A DNA stretch of 64,000 bases from JANQPX01 sp965204405 (GCA_965204405.1 CBDBEN010000005.1:2666001-2730000); one strand, 5' to 3'. Positions 26,493-36,299 are shown, numbered from the stretch's first letter. Notes: generated from the letters alone by a model not told the origin. Made by a program: numbers and translations.

Positions 26493-27473
26493 TCATGGGT
26501 TTAGATGACAGGCCGCGAAGTGCTTTTCGTCTATCGGTTTAAGCGCCGGCCGCTCGGTTCGGCAGCGCGCCGTCGCGTGGGGGCATCGGGGATGAAAATG
26601 ACAACCGCCAGGCGGCTCAAGCGGGGAGGGGATTTCGCCCTTGATTGGCTGAAAGCTGCGCTTTCTGGCATCGACTCTTGGAATCTCCTTGAGCAGGGCT
26701 TGGGTATAGGGATGGTTTGGGGTCGAAAATAGAGTCTCGGTCGGTGCGATCTCGACAATGCGGCCGAGATACATCACCACTACCCGGTCAGCCAAATGTT
26801 CGACCACGCCGAGATCGTGGCTGATGAACAGATAGGTCAGGCCGAGATCCCTGCGGAGTTCCATGAACAGGTTCAGAACCTGGGCTTGGATGGAGACGTC
26901 GAGCGCCGCGACCGCTTCATCACAAACGAGGAAGTCCGGCTTTACTGCAAGTGCTCTTGCAATGCCGATCCGCTGCCGCTGGCCGCCTGAGAACTGATGG
27001 GGATAACGGCGTTTGTAGGTAGGATCGAGACCGACCCTCAGCAACAGCTGATCGATATAGTCGTCAAGCTCGGAGGCCGCGACCAGCCCATGAACGCGCG
27101 GTGCTTCGCCGATGATATCCCTCACCCGGAAACGCGGGTTCAGGGACGACATCGGGTCTTGAAAGATCATCTGTACTTTGGTGATGAATGCCTTCGCATC
27201 CCGGCTGTTCAGGCCATCCACCCGTTGTCCTCGGTAATAGAGGGCGCCTTCGCTCGGCGGGTGAATGCCGGCGACGACCCGGCCGAGTGTCGACTTGCCG
27301 CATCCGCTTTCACCGACCAGCCCGACCACTTCGCCCTCGTCGATATCAAGGCTGACCTCATCGACCGCATGCACGATCTGCTCCCGCCGATCACCGCCCA
27401 GAAGATTGACCAGCTTCTCCGCTGCATCAAGGTGCTTGACGAAGCGCTTCGAAACCCGTTCGATTCCAATCAT
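26493..27473 (-). CDS. Peptide-type ABC transporter ATP-binding protein (DppF/OppF-like)
   Basis: ATPase of 326 residues. Walker A is GESGCGKST (about 54-62), the signature is FSGGQRQRIGIARAL, and the switch and Walker B are in FLVCDEAVAALDVS. The C-terminal oligopeptide-transporter extension GGCHFHPRCPHATARC, with its cysteine cluster, is present. It overlaps the preceding ATPase gene by four bases. It powers import with the partner at 27470. Confidence 0.93.
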   Translation of the reverse strand: MIGIERVSKRFVKHLDAAEKLVNLLGGDRREQIVHAVDEVSLDIDEGEVVGLVGESGCGKSTLGRVVAGIHPPSEGALYYRGQRVDGLNSRDAKAFITKVQMIFQDPMSSLNPRFRVRDIIGEAPRVHGLVAASELDDYIDQLLLRVGLDPTYKRRYPHQFSGGQRQRIGIARALAVKPDFLVCDEAVAALDVSIQAQVLNLFMELRRDLGLTYLFISHDLGVVEHLADRVVVMYLGRIVEIAPTETLFSTPNHPYTQALLKEIPRVDARKRSFQPIKGEIPSPLEPPGGCHFHPRCPHATARCRTERPALKPIDEKHFAACHLNP

Positions 27474-28471
27474 GGAGCTAGAGCCGCCCGCTCTTGGGCT
27501 ACATTAATAGGATGGTGGCAGCGGACGTTGCGTGTCCTGGTTATGATCGACGTTGCGGGGGCCTCATTCCTGCATCGCTCATCATTGTGCTCGCAGCGCG
27601 CGGCGAACGCGCAGCCCTGGCCCAGATGAAGAAGGGACGGCGTCATGCCGGGGATCTGAGCGAGCGGTTTTCCGCGGCGGTTCTGGCTCGGCACCGAGCC
27701 GATCAGCCCTTTGGTGTAAGGATGCATCGGGTGATCGAGCACCTGATCGACCGGCCCTTCCTCGACGATACGGCCTGCATACATCACCAGGATTCGATCA
27801 GCGAGGCCCGCGATCACCGCTAGGTCGTGCGTAATCCAGAGCAGCGCCGTGCCGGTATCGGCACAGAGTTTCTGCACCTCATGGAGAATCTGTGCCTGGA
27901 TCGTAACGTCGAGTGCCGTCGTCGGCTCGTCTGCGATGATCAGCTCGGGCTCATGAAGAAGCGCGATCGCAATTGCAACCCGCTGGCGCATACCCCCTGA
28001 AAACTGATGTGGATAGGCGAGAAGACGTTCATCCGGGGACGCAATGCCGACCCTGGCCAACGCTTCCCGGGCGCGTTCGCGTGCCGCTTCCTTCGAGACG
28101 GCTTCATGGGCAGTGATCGTCTCGATCATCTGGGTGTCGATGCGCAGCACAGGGTTGAGCGTCATCATCGGGTCTTGGAAGATCATCGCGACGCGGCGTC
28201 CGCGCATGGCGCGAAGCTTCTCCTCGTCCAGCGTCAGCAGGTCTTCGCCGTTAAGCCGGATCGATCCGCCGACCACCCGTCCGGGCGGGTCGACCAGGCC
28301 AATCACGGAAAAGCCGGTTACGGTCTTGCCGGAGCCGCTTTCGCCGACCAGGCCCACCAGTTCGCCTTTGCCGATCGAAAAGCTGATCCCGTCGACTGCG
28401 CGGGCGACCCCCTGCTTGGTGAAGAAATGGGTTTCCAGATCCCGGACGTCGAGGACGGGGGCGGCGCTCAT
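27470..28471 (-). CDS. Peptide-type ABC transporter ATP-binding protein (DppD/OppD-like)
   Basis: ATPase of 333 residues with Walker A GESGSGKT, signature FSGGMRQRVAIAIAL, Walker B LIIADEPTTALDVT and the C-terminal GQGCAFAARCEHNDERC cysteine motif of the oligopeptide family. It overlaps the upstream permease gene (28468) and the downstream ATPase gene by 4 bp each. It forms the ATPase heterodimer with the DppF-like protein. Confidence 0.93.
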   Translation of the reverse strand: MSAAPVLDVRDLETHFFTKQGVARAVDGISFSIGKGELVGLVGESGSGKTVTGFSVIGLVDPPGRVVGGSIRLNGEDLLTLDEEKLRAMRGRRVAMIFQDPMMTLNPVLRIDTQMIETITAHEAVSKEAARERAREALARVGIASPDERLLAYPHQFSGGMRQRVAIAIALLHEPELIIADEPTTALDVTIQAQILHEVQKLCADTGTALLWITHDLAVIAGLADRILVMYAGRIVEEGPVDQVLDHPMHPYTKGLIGSVPSQNRRGKPLAQIPGMTPSLLHLGQGCAFAARCEHNDERCRNEAPATSIITRTRNVRCHHPINVAQERAALAP

Positions 28472-29430
28472 CGCTGCAGTCTCGGGTTCAGAACATCCCG
28501 CAGCTGATCGCCGACCAGATTGATGGAAACGATCGTGATCAAGAGCGCCAGGCCCGGAAACACCGCAATCCAGTAGCGTCCGGAGAGCATATATTCAAAG
28601 CCGTTGGCGATCAGGAGGCCTAGAGACGGTTCGGTTTGAGGCAGGCCGACGCCGAGGAAGGAGAGGGTGGCTTCGAGCGCTATCGCATGAGCGACCTGAA
28701 TGGTGCCGACCACGATGAGAGGTGCCAGGCAATTGGGAAGGATATGGCGAAACACCACGCGGGAGTGCGAAAGACCCAGGCAACGCGCTGCCTCGACATA
28801 ATCCTTGCTGCGCTCGACCAAGGCGGAGCCACGCACGGTTCTCGCAAAATAGGCCCAAAAAGCGGCGATCAGGGCAATGATGATCTTGTCGATGCCCTTG
28901 CCGAGAATGGCGAGCAGCATCAAAGCGACCAGAATGGCGGGAAAGGCGAGTTGCAGATCGACCACGCGCATGATCAGCGCGTCAGTGCGCCCGCCTGCAT
29001 AGGCGGCGATCAGCCCGACCACCATGCCGATCATCAAGGCGGCGAAGCCACTCATCACGCCGACCGACAAAGAAATGCGCAAACCATAAAGAATGGCGGA
29101 GAGCAGATCGCGCCCAGCACCATCGGTGCCAAGCCAGAAGGTATATCCGTCCATGCTGGCTTCGCCCGGCGCCAGCCTCGCATCGAGGACGCTGACTTGG
29201 GCCAGGTCGTAGGGATCCTGCGGCGCAATCCAAGGGGCGAGGGCGGCCAGAAGAATGATCATCACGATCGCCACCAGACCGACCGTGGCGATACGGCTTT
29301 CGAAGAAATCGCTCCAGAATCGGCGAAACGGGCTCTCCGCAGGTAGGGGGCTTGCTACATCGTTCGCACCAGGTGCTCCGGCCGTACGAACCCCACCGGC
29401 GGTGCCGATAGTTTCGATGCCGTCGGTCAT
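28468..29430 (-). CDS. Peptide-type ABC transporter permease (DppC-like)
   Basis: Permease of 320 residues. An N-terminal tail without membrane helices precedes a helix (LVAIVMIILLAALAPWIAP) and the DppC motif DPYDLAQ. The inner-membrane transport domain includes the EAA-type loop YVEAARCLGLSHSRVVFRHI. It pairs with the DppB-like permease 4 bp upstream by overlap. Part of the M81 operon. Confidence 0.92.
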   Translation of the reverse strand: MTDGIETIGTAGGVRTAGAPGANDVASPLPAESPFRRFWSDFFESRIATVGLVAIVMIILLAALAPWIAPQDPYDLAQVSVLDARLAPGEASMDGYTFWLGTDGAGRDLLSAILYGLRISLSVGVMSGFAALMIGMVVGLIAAYAGGRTDALIMRVVDLQLAFPAILVALMLLAILGKGIDKIIIALIAAFWAYFARTVRGSALVERSKDYVEAARCLGLSHSRVVFRHILPNCLAPLIVVGTIQVAHAIALEATLSFLGVGLPQTEPSLGLLIANGFEYMLSGRYWIAVFPGLALLITIVSINLVGDQLRDVLNPRLQR

Positions 29431-30404
29431 GAGCCCTGATCACCCAGGCGGACGCGGGGATCGAGTACGGAGTAGAGCACATCGACGATCAGATTGATCA
29501 CCACGAACAGGAACACGATCATCATCAGATAAGCGACGATGACGGGACGATCGAGCTGCTGGATGGATTCGATCAAGAGTTTGCCCATGCCCGGCCAGGC
29601 GAAGACCGTTTCGGTGACCACTGAAAATGCGATCAGCGAGCCGAACTCCAGGCCCAGCACGGTGATCACGGGGATGAGGATGTTGCGCAGGAGGTGGACA
29701 AAGATAATGCGCCTCGAGCTCAGCCCCTTCGCACGTGCAAACTTGATGTAATCCTGCTGCATCGCCTCGCGGGCACCGGCACGGGTTAGGCGGATGACCA
29801 GCGATATCTTGAGCAAGGCGAGATTGAGGGCGGGCATGAGCAGATGACGAAGGCCATCCAGGGTCAGGAAACTCACATCGATGCCGAGGATCGTGACAGT
29901 TTCGCCGCGCCCGGTCGACGGCAGCCAGCCAAGGACCACCGCAAACAGCATGATCAACATGATCCCGACCCAGAAGGTCGGAAGACTGAAGCCCAGGATC
30001 GAACCTGCCATGATGGTTTTGGAGGTCCAGGCATCCGGCTTCAAGCCGGCATAGAGCCCTAGCGGAATGCCGATCACTACCGCCATCAGGAGCGCCATGA
30101 AGGCAAGCTCCAAGGTCGCCGGCATGCGCTGGACGATGAGCTTCAGGGCCGGCTCGCCGAACACGAAGCTCCTACCGAGATCGCCTTCGAGTGCGCCGAG
30201 CACGAAAAAGCCATACTGCTCATGCACCGGCCGATCGAGACCGAGATCGCGGATGACCCGCTCGATTTCCGCCTGATCGGCATCGGGGCTGACGAACATA
30301 TGAACAGGATCGCCGATGATATTGACCCCGACGAAGACGATCAGGGACATCGCGACCACGACAAGGCCGCTTTGCATCAATCGTCTGACGATGAAGACCG
30401 ACAT
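29427..30404 (-). CDS. Peptide-type ABC transporter permease (DppB-like)
   Basis: Permease of 325 residues with six predicted membrane helices. It starts MSVFIVRRLMQSGLVVVAMS, contains the typical GDPVHMFV region and the C-terminal EAA loop YIKFARAKGLSSRRI, and ends near VDVLYSVLDPRVRLGD, the signature of DppB proteins. The gene begins 50 bp after the binding-protein gene and overlaps the DppC-like gene by 4 bp. Confidence 0.93.
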   Translation of the reverse strand: MSVFIVRRLMQSGLVVVAMSLIVFVGVNIIGDPVHMFVSPDADQAEIERVIRDLGLDRPVHEQYGFFVLGALEGDLGRSFVFGEPALKLIVQRMPATLELAFMALLMAVVIGIPLGLYAGLKPDAWTSKTIMAGSILGFSLPTFWVGIMLIMLFAVVLGWLPSTGRGETVTILGIDVSFLTLDGLRHLLMPALNLALLKISLVIRLTRAGAREAMQQDYIKFARAKGLSSRRIIFVHLLRNILIPVITVLGLEFGSLIAFSVVTETVFAWPGMGKLLIESIQQLDRPVIVAYLMMIVFLFVVINLIVDVLYSVLDPRVRLGDQGS

Positions 30405-30454
30405 GGCCGAGTGCTGACCGCCACCGCTGCGAAACGGCGGCGATCAGCTGCTCC

Positions 30455-32038
30455 CTACTCGGCAGCCACGCCGATGGCGAGTGTCGACTCATCGGTGCGC
30501 GGGAGGTAGCTCAACCCCTTTTTCGTGCCCCAGGTGTTGACCTGATAGTGGAGTGGAATGATCGCGCCGTCATTGACCGCCATCTCTGTTGCCTTGGCGA
30601 GAAGATCCTGGCGGGCCTGATCATCAATGGTCGCCAGCGCCTCCTCGATCACTGCATCCACCTCGGCATTGGAATAACGGCCTCGATTGGAGGCGCCGAA
30701 GCCCCGATCCTTGTCATGGGTATGGATCAGAGACTTCAGCGGCGATGACGCTTCGCCCGAGCCGGCGCCCCAGCCCACCAGAATGAACGAGAATTCGGGC
30801 GTTCCATCCGGCCCGCCTGCAGACGCTCGCTTGAAATAGACCGAACGCGGCATGGTCTCGACCGTCGTATCAATCCCGATCCGGGTCAGCATCTGCGCGA
30901 TCGCCTCCGCGATCTTGGCGTCATTGATGTAGCGGTCGTTCGGTCCGTGAATGGTCATCTGGAAACCGTCGGGCAAACCCGCCTCCGCGAGCAGGGCCTT
31001 GGCACCTTCCGGATCGAAGTTGACCGGCTTCAGGTTAGGGCTAACACCAAAGAAGCCTTCCGGCAGCAACTGCCCAGCCTTGATCGCGACATTCTCCATC
31101 ACGCGCTCGACGATCGCGTCCCGGTTGATCGCCTTGGAGATTGCCATACGCACGCGCTGATCCTGAAGTGGATTGTCGATGGCGCTCCCATCCTTCGCTT
31201 TCACGAACGGCGAGTCGGCCCGGTCGTGATCCAGATGCAGATAGATCACCCGATTGGAAACGCCTTGGGAGAGGCTGACATTCTCCTCGCCTTTCAGGCT
31301 CTCGATGTCGGTCGTGGGGACACCCTCGACGAGATCGACATCACCTGCGAGCAGGGCCGCGATCCGGGACGGTCCCGATTTGATCGGCTTGAACGTGACA
31401 CTATCCCAAGCCGGCGCATCGCCCCAATAATCGGCATTGCGCTCGACCACGATCCGATCGCCTGGCACATACTCGACGAACTTGAAGGGCCCGGTACCGA
31501 TCGCGGCCTTGCCCGAATTATAATCCTCAGTCGTCGCCCCATCCCCTGCTTCGACCGAAATGATCGGCAGTGTCATCACATCGTTGGGCACCAGCGGGTA
31601 AGGTTTTTCGGTCTTGATGTGGACGGTAAGGTCATCGATTTTTTCGACAGTCTTTCCCTTGGTGTAGGTGCCGAAGCTGGAGGGGGAGTTGGGGACGTCC
31701 GGTGCGCGCTCGAACGAAAAGACGACATCGTCGGCATTGAACGGATTGCCGTCATGGAAGGTCACGCCCTCTCGAAGCTTGAACTCCCAAGTGAGATCAT
31801 CGACTGCCTTCCAGGAGACGGCAAGCCCGGGTTGAAGCTGCTGCGTTTCGTCAGGCAGGATCAGACGGTCGAACAGATGCCGTCCAAAGGCATTATTGGG
31901 GGTCAGATTGTGATAGTGGGGATCGATCGATGTCGGCTCTGAGGCGAGACCGATCGTCAGGTCATCAGCCCATGCAGGCGAGATCGAGAGGACGGCCGCG
32001 ATCGCGGTGCCCATCAGAAGGCATTTTGTCAACTTCAT
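30455..32038 (-). CDS. Peptide-type ABC transporter substrate-binding protein (family 5)
   Basis: Periplasmic binding protein of 527 residues with a signal peptide (LTKCLLMGTAIAAVLSISPAWA). It shows family 5 features: LASEPTSIDPHYHN, KLREGVTFHDGNPFNADDVV, and GTGPFKFVEYVPGDRIVVER. Related proteins bind peptides, glutathione, nickel or opines. It lies 94 bp after the M81 peptidase gene and 50 bp before the permease genes. This proximity suggests the imported ligand is also the peptidase or creatininase substrate or product. Confidence 0.92.
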   Translation of the reverse strand: MKLTKCLLMGTAIAAVLSISPAWADDLTIGLASEPTSIDPHYHNLTPNNAFGRHLFDRLILPDETQQLQPGLAVSWKAVDDLTWEFKLREGVTFHDGNPFNADDVVFSFERAPDVPNSPSSFGTYTKGKTVEKIDDLTVHIKTEKPYPLVPNDVMTLPIISVEAGDGATTEDYNSGKAAIGTGPFKFVEYVPGDRIVVERNADYWGDAPAWDSVTFKPIKSGPSRIAALLAGDVDLVEGVPTTDIESLKGEENVSLSQGVSNRVIYLHLDHDRADSPFVKAKDGSAIDNPLQDQRVRMAISKAINRDAIVERVMENVAIKAGQLLPEGFFGVSPNLKPVNFDPEGAKALLAEAGLPDGFQMTIHGPNDRYINDAKIAEAIAQMLTRIGIDTTVETMPRSVYFKRASAGGPDGTPEFSFILVGWGAGSGEASSPLKSLIHTHDKDRGFGASNRGRYSNAEVDAVIEEALATIDDQARQDLLAKATEMAVNDGAIIPLHYQVNTWGTKKGLSYLPRTDESTLAIGVAAE

Positions 32039-32132
32039 GGTATTGGTCTCCCATGTTGATTTTATTTAAGAAGCGTCCCTATCTCAGTGTCGCCACAGAT
32101 CGGCGCGTCCTACAAGGTTTCTTTTACCATTT

Positions 32133-33671
32133 TCATGCCCGGTTCTTGCTGGCCGCAGGCCCGATCCACTGGGTTTCTTCATCCAAGGGGTAGATTGGGC
32201 GCGTCAGTCCTTGCCAATCGAAACGCGTCAGGACCGGCGATGTCAGCCCGGCGGTGTCGACCTCGATCACCTGCTCCGATGAAAACCAGGGCGCAAAGCC
32301 TGCGCGAAAATGCCCGCGCGATTTGACCACCACCGTATCGGCACCGCCGATGTCCAGACCGAACATCTCGAAGAACATCGGATCCGCGGTCTGCGAGCGT
32401 TCGCTGATGACGATCACTGTTATACCGCCTATCCGAAGAGCAGCACTCGGTCCAAGCGACAGGGCCCGCCCCTGAAAGAGCCCCAACTTGCCGGTGATGT
32501 TGCCATCGTGAAGGCCGATAATCTCGGCCTCTGCCTCGAACGGATGGTCGAAGGCCGTGCCTGGATGACGGTTAAACCGTGCACGAAACGTCTTCCCGAC
32601 GCCAAGCTGGTGCGCTTCCTCGGCAAGGGGGATATCAAAAAATGACCCGACCATAGTGCCTCTTGCACCCGCCTCGACCAGAGCTTTGAGCAGCTCGGTG
32701 GTTCGGCCCGAACCGCCGCCGCCTGGGTTGTCGCCGGCATCCGAAAAGATCAGCGGTTTTCGATCCATTGTTCCGGCCAGGGCAACGGCTTTCGAAACCG
32801 ATGTGAGCGCCTTCTTGAACCGTTCCCGATCGGCCCAGGCTCTCTCGGCAATCTCAAACGCCAGGGCTTCTGCCGGTTCACGCTCATGGCGCCCTGTGAC
32901 CACGATGCCGATGCCGTTGTCGGGGGTGTCGGAAAAAATGAAGTTACCGAAGATCGAGACGTTCAGGATCGCACCGCTATGCTCCGCCTGCCGGCGCTGG
33001 CCCAGGTCGATGAGATCCGCATAGGGACCGGCTGCCGTCAGCAGCGTCACCGAGGCTGGTGCGAGAGGTAGCTTCACCAGCACCGGTTTCGGATCGGCAA
33101 GGCCAGCCATCATCAGCCTGATCGCGATCGCAGCCTCCTCGCCGCGTTCGATCTGATCGACATGCGGGTTGGTCCGATAGCCGACGATCAGGTCGCTATG
33201 GTTGACCATTTCAGCCGATATATTTCCGTGCAGATCGAGGTTGACGATGATTCTGCAGCCGGGACCGACGACATCCCGGATCATCCGAAGCATGGTGCCG
33301 TCGGGATCGAGATCGTCCGTTCCGACCATGGCACCGTGGTTGCAAACATAGACCGCATCCAACGGGGAGGCCGCACGCAGCCCTTCTCGCATTCGAGACA
33401 GAGTCTCGCGAAAAAAGGAACCGTCGATGGGACCGCTTGGGTAGCCGGAGGCGAGGGCGATCGGTTCCGGTGTCCAAGGCCCACTCGCATCCATCATGCG
33501 GATGAAGGCCCCCGCTTCCTGTGCGATCGGACTGTTCTCCGCGCGCCCGGCCGTCATCATCGCCTCACCCTCAAACCAATACCGTCCAAGGAAGTCAGCT
33601 TTCGTCGCGGTCGGCGCAAAACGATTGCTTTCAAGGCTCAACCCCAAAAGCGCAACGCGCGGTCCTGTCAT
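32133..33671 (-). CDS. M81 family metallopeptidase (MlrC-like)
   Basis: Enzyme of 512 residues of the microcystinase C / DUF1485 family. It has ALLGLSLESNRFAPT, VCNHGAMVG, the metal-binding NLDLHGNIS and RTNPHVDQIERG near the active site, and DAGDNPGGGGSGRTTELL in the C-terminal domain. In sphingomonads MlrC cleaves linear microcystin fragments at the Adda-Glu bond; other members have unknown substrates. ATG 33671 is preferred because GGGGACGAGG precedes it; an upstream frame to 33812 would overlap the divergent deacylase gene. First gene of a seven-gene operon with a peptide ABC importer. Confidence 0.87.
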   Translation of the reverse strand: MTGPRVALLGLSLESNRFAPTATKADFLGRYWFEGEAMMTAGRAENSPIAQEAGAFIRMMDASGPWTPEPIALASGYPSGPIDGSFFRETLSRMREGLRAASPLDAVYVCNHGAMVGTDDLDPDGTMLRMIRDVVGPGCRIIVNLDLHGNISAEMVNHSDLIVGYRTNPHVDQIERGEEAAIAIRLMMAGLADPKPVLVKLPLAPASVTLLTAAGPYADLIDLGQRRQAEHSGAILNVSIFGNFIFSDTPDNGIGIVVTGRHEREPAEALAFEIAERAWADRERFKKALTSVSKAVALAGTMDRKPLIFSDAGDNPGGGGSGRTTELLKALVEAGARGTMVGSFFDIPLAEEAHQLGVGKTFRARFNRHPGTAFDHPFEAEAEIIGLHDGNITGKLGLFQGRALSLGPSAALRIGGITVIVISERSQTADPMFFEMFGLDIGGADTVVVKSRGHFRAGFAPWFSSEQVIEVDTAGLTSPVLTRFDWQGLTRPIYPLDEETQWIGPAASKNRA

Positions 33672-33759
33672 CCTCGTCCCCTTGTCCAAAAAGAGCTGGC
33701 GGTTTTTGGTTGTTATCGAGTTTACTGTTGAAAGGAGACCCTGCAAGCGGAGACGACCT

Positions 33760-34725
33760 TTGAAGAACGTGCCGCCCGCCGAATATCCCGTTGAAACCGA
33801 CTTTCCCGACATCGATCCCTACCGTACCGGCAATACCGGCATCGACTGGATTACCTGCTTAGACAGCGACCAGCCCGGCCCTCATGTGATGGTGAGCGCT
33901 ATCGTGCATGGCAACGAACCCTGCGGCGCGATCACCCTGGACTGGCTGTTTCGAGAAAACATCCGTCCGGCAAAAGGCAAGCTCAGCCTCGGCTTCATGA
34001 ATGTGGCTGCCTATCAGGCCTTCGACCCCGGTAATCCCAATGCCACCCGTTTTCTGGACGAGGATTTCAATCGTCTTTGGGATCTATCCACGCTCGATGG
34101 CGACCGGCAATCAAGAGAACTCACCCGAGCGCGTGAAGTGCGCCCCTGGATTGAGACGGTAGACTACCTGCTCGACCTCCATTCCATGCAGCGACTCCAA
34201 CCCCCGCTGATGATGGCAGGGCCATTGGAGAAGGGTCGTAACTTCGCAAAGAAAATCGGCACCCCTGCCCATATCGTCAGCGATGCCGGCCACGCCGCCG
34301 GTAAACGCATGCGCGATTTTGAAGGTTTGGGGGATCCGGACAGTTCGAGGAATGCGCTGCTCTATGAGGCAGGGCAGCATTGGGAAGCAGATGTTGGGCC
34401 GCGATCGATCGAGGTGACACTGCGTTTCCTGCATGCACTCGACGTGATCGATCCGGATGTCGGTAGCGATTTTCTCGAGCGTTCATCATTGCCACCACAG
34501 CAGCATCTGATCGAAGTCACCGGGCCGGTAACCATAAAGTCGGAAAACTTCACCTTCGCCGAAGAGTTTCGGGGGATGGATCTGTTGGAGAAAGCCGGAA
34601 CCGTCATTGGTCATGATGGTAAGGAAACCGTGACCACGCCCTATGACAATTGTGTCCTGATCATGCCGTCAAGACGCCTATGGAAGGGACAAACCGCAGT
34701 GCGTCTCGGCAGAGTGTTGTCCTGA
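33760..34725 (+). CDS. Succinylglutamate desuccinylase/aspartoacylase family protein
   Basis: Zinc-carboxypeptidase-like deacylase of 321 residues. Motifs are AIVHGNEPCGAI (metal-binding His and Glu), DEDFNRLW (the arginine/aspartate region) and LLDLHSM (second metal His). The family hydrolyses N-acyl amino acids such as N-succinylglutamate or N-acetylaspartate. A TTG at 33760 has GGAG seven bases upstream and is the best start; a GTG at 33769 is an alternative. The frame runs further back to 33496, but only as antisense to the M81 gene. Divergent from the M81 gene and likely part of the same pathway. Confidence 0.83.
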   Translation: MKNVPPAEYPVETDFPDIDPYRTGNTGIDWITCLDSDQPGPHVMVSAIVHGNEPCGAITLDWLFRENIRPAKGKLSLGFMNVAAYQAFDPGNPNATRFLDEDFNRLWDLSTLDGDRQSRELTRAREVRPWIETVDYLLDLHSMQRLQPPLMMAGPLEKGRNFAKKIGTPAHIVSDAGHAAGKRMRDFEGLGDPDSSRNALLYEAGQHWEADVGPRSIEVTLRFLHALDVIDPDVGSDFLERSSLPPQQHLIEVTGPVTIKSENFTFAEEFRGMDLLEKAGTVIGHDGKETVTTPYDNCVLIMPSRRLWKGQTAVRLGRVLS

Positions 34726-34759
34726 TTTTTTCTTATGGTGGCAGGTGACACTATCTCAC

Positions 34760-34772
34760 GGTCTTGAAGACC
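34760..34772. promoter_or_regulatory. 13-bp palindrome upstream of sugar-type ABC operon
   Basis: GGTCTTGAAGACC is a perfect palindrome around a central G, 107 bp before the binding-protein start at 34879. It could be an operator for the ABC operon, or part of the end of the deacylase transcript. No regulator gene lies beside it. Confidence 0.3.
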
Positions 34773-34878
34773 ATAGCAGGCAAGCAGATCAAGGCGTGCT
34801 GTTGAACAGTTGCCCTTTGGGTGATTTGCCCTCTATCATCTCTCCAACAATGAACGAGACAACAAACGGGAGGTCACC

Positions 34879-36117
34879 ATGATCGCTAAGAAACATTGGT
34901 TGGGTGGAGCGGCTGCCGCTGCTTTGAGTGTTGGCATGGCCTTCGGTGCGAATGCCGCTACTGAGGTGCGGGTGATCGTTTCCCACTACAGCGATCAGAC
35001 CGCGCCTATTTTCGAGGCTATGGCGGAGGAATTCGAGGCCGCCAACCCCGACATCGACATCATTATTGAAGATGTCGCCTGGGGCGCCCTGCAGCAGCGT
35101 CTCACCACCGACATCGCCGGGGGCACGGCACCTGATTTGTCGATCATTGGCACCCGCTGGCTCCTGGACTTCGTCGCGAACGACATCGTTGAACCTCTCG
35201 ATCAATATATGGATGATGAATTCAAAGGACGCTTCATCGAGACGTTCATGGGACCATCGACCATCGACGGCCAAGTCTACGGCCTTCCGGTCGCCGCGTC
35301 CGCACGGGCCATGTACTACAATAAGGGCCTACTCGAGCAGGCGGGTGTAAGCGATCCGCCGGCGACTTGGGACGACCTCCAGGCCGCCGCCGAGAAAGTA
35401 AGCGCTCTCGGTGACGACATTCATGGCTTCGGTCTTCAAGGCGGTGGGGACACCGAGGCGGATGCCTATTGGTACTATTCGCTCTGGACCCATGGCGGCG
35501 ATATCATCGATGCCGATGGCAAGAGCGGCGTCGGCAGCGTCGCGGCGGTTGCCGCGGCGGACCGCTATAAGAGCCTGATCGATTCAGGTCTGACCCAGCC
35601 GGGTGTCACCAACTACAACCGGCAGGACGTTGAAAGCATGCTGAAGCAGGGGAAGGTCGGCATGATCCTCTCCGGACCATGGCTGCGCGGTCAGATGAAA
35701 GAGGAAGCGCCCGATATCGACTACGGCATTGCCGGCATTCCCGCAGGCAGTGCCCAGGCAACCTACGGCGTTACCGACAGCATCGTCATGTTCGCCGACA
35801 GCGAGGTGAAGGCAGAGGCTTGGAAGTTCCTGGCGGAAGCTGCTTTCACCGATACATGGCGGAAAGACTTCACCCAGAAGGAAGGCTTCCTTCCGGTGTT
35901 CAAGTCTGTTGCCGAAGACGATCATTTTGCTGCAGATCCGGAGCTTAAAGCGTTTGCCGACATGCTGCCCCATGCCAAATTCGCTCCCCTTGTCGCGAAT
36001 TGGCAGGAAATTGCTGACACCACCAAGGCTGCCCTCCAGCAGATCTATCTCGGCGATGCCGATGTGGAACCCGCCCTCAAAGCCGCTGCCGAGAAGATCG
36101 ACGGCATCTTGAACTAG
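34879..36117 (+). CDS. Carbohydrate-type ABC transporter substrate-binding protein (family 1)
   Basis: Periplasmic protein of 412 residues with a signal peptide (AKKHWLGGAAAAALSVGMAF then GANA). Features include FEAANPDIDIIIEDVAWGAL, GGTAPDLSIIGTRWL and YYNKGLLEQAGVSDPPATWDD, all typical of family 1 sugar or glycerol-3-phosphate binders. It probably binds an oligosaccharide or polyol. A CGGGAGG ribosome site precedes ATG 34879. A hairpin lies between it and the permease genes, probably giving excess binding protein. Confidence 0.92.
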   Translation: MIAKKHWLGGAAAAALSVGMAFGANAATEVRVIVSHYSDQTAPIFEAMAEEFEAANPDIDIIIEDVAWGALQQRLTTDIAGGTAPDLSIIGTRWLLDFVANDIVEPLDQYMDDEFKGRFIETFMGPSTIDGQVYGLPVAASARAMYYNKGLLEQAGVSDPPATWDDLQAAAEKVSALGDDIHGFGLQGGGDTEADAYWYYSLWTHGGDIIDADGKSGVGSVAAVAAADRYKSLIDSGLTQPGVTNYNRQDVESMLKQGKVGMILSGPWLRGQMKEEAPDIDYGIAGIPAGSAQATYGVTDSIVMFADSEVKAEAWKFLAEAAFTDTWRKDFTQKEGFLPVFKSVAEDDHFAADPELKAFADMLPHAKFAPLVANWQEIADTTKAALQQIYLGDADVEPALKAAAEKIDGILN

Positions 36118-36241
36118 CGGGTAGCATGGCCATAGCATTTGATTTCCAGGCCCGTGGTGGAATCATCGCTTGAAATCAAATTCTTGGAACGTCTCCAAAG
36201 GGATCCTTTTCTTTGTGGCCGTACCACTAGTCATCGGAAAT

Positions 36242-36267
36242 ACCGGGAGGGCTCCAGCCCTCCCGGT
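36242..36267 (+). terminator. Intercistronic hairpin between binding protein and permeases
   Basis: A strong inverted repeat ACCGGGAGGG / CCCTCCCGGT with a CTCCAG loop (inner bases can extend it) is followed by TATCTT. It lies 33 bp before the permease start. It probably stabilises the upstream mRNA or partially terminates transcription, so that binding protein exceeds permease. The T-run is short, so full termination is unlikely. Confidence 0.6.
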
Positions 36268-36299
36268 TATCTTCCGATCCTGATACCGGGCGCCTTCAG

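Noticed and set aside
32133..33671. Microcystin degradation (mlrC) function
   Set aside because: The M81 family is much broader than microcystinase; mlrA, mlrB and mlrD partners are absent and the gene sits with a peptide ABC importer.
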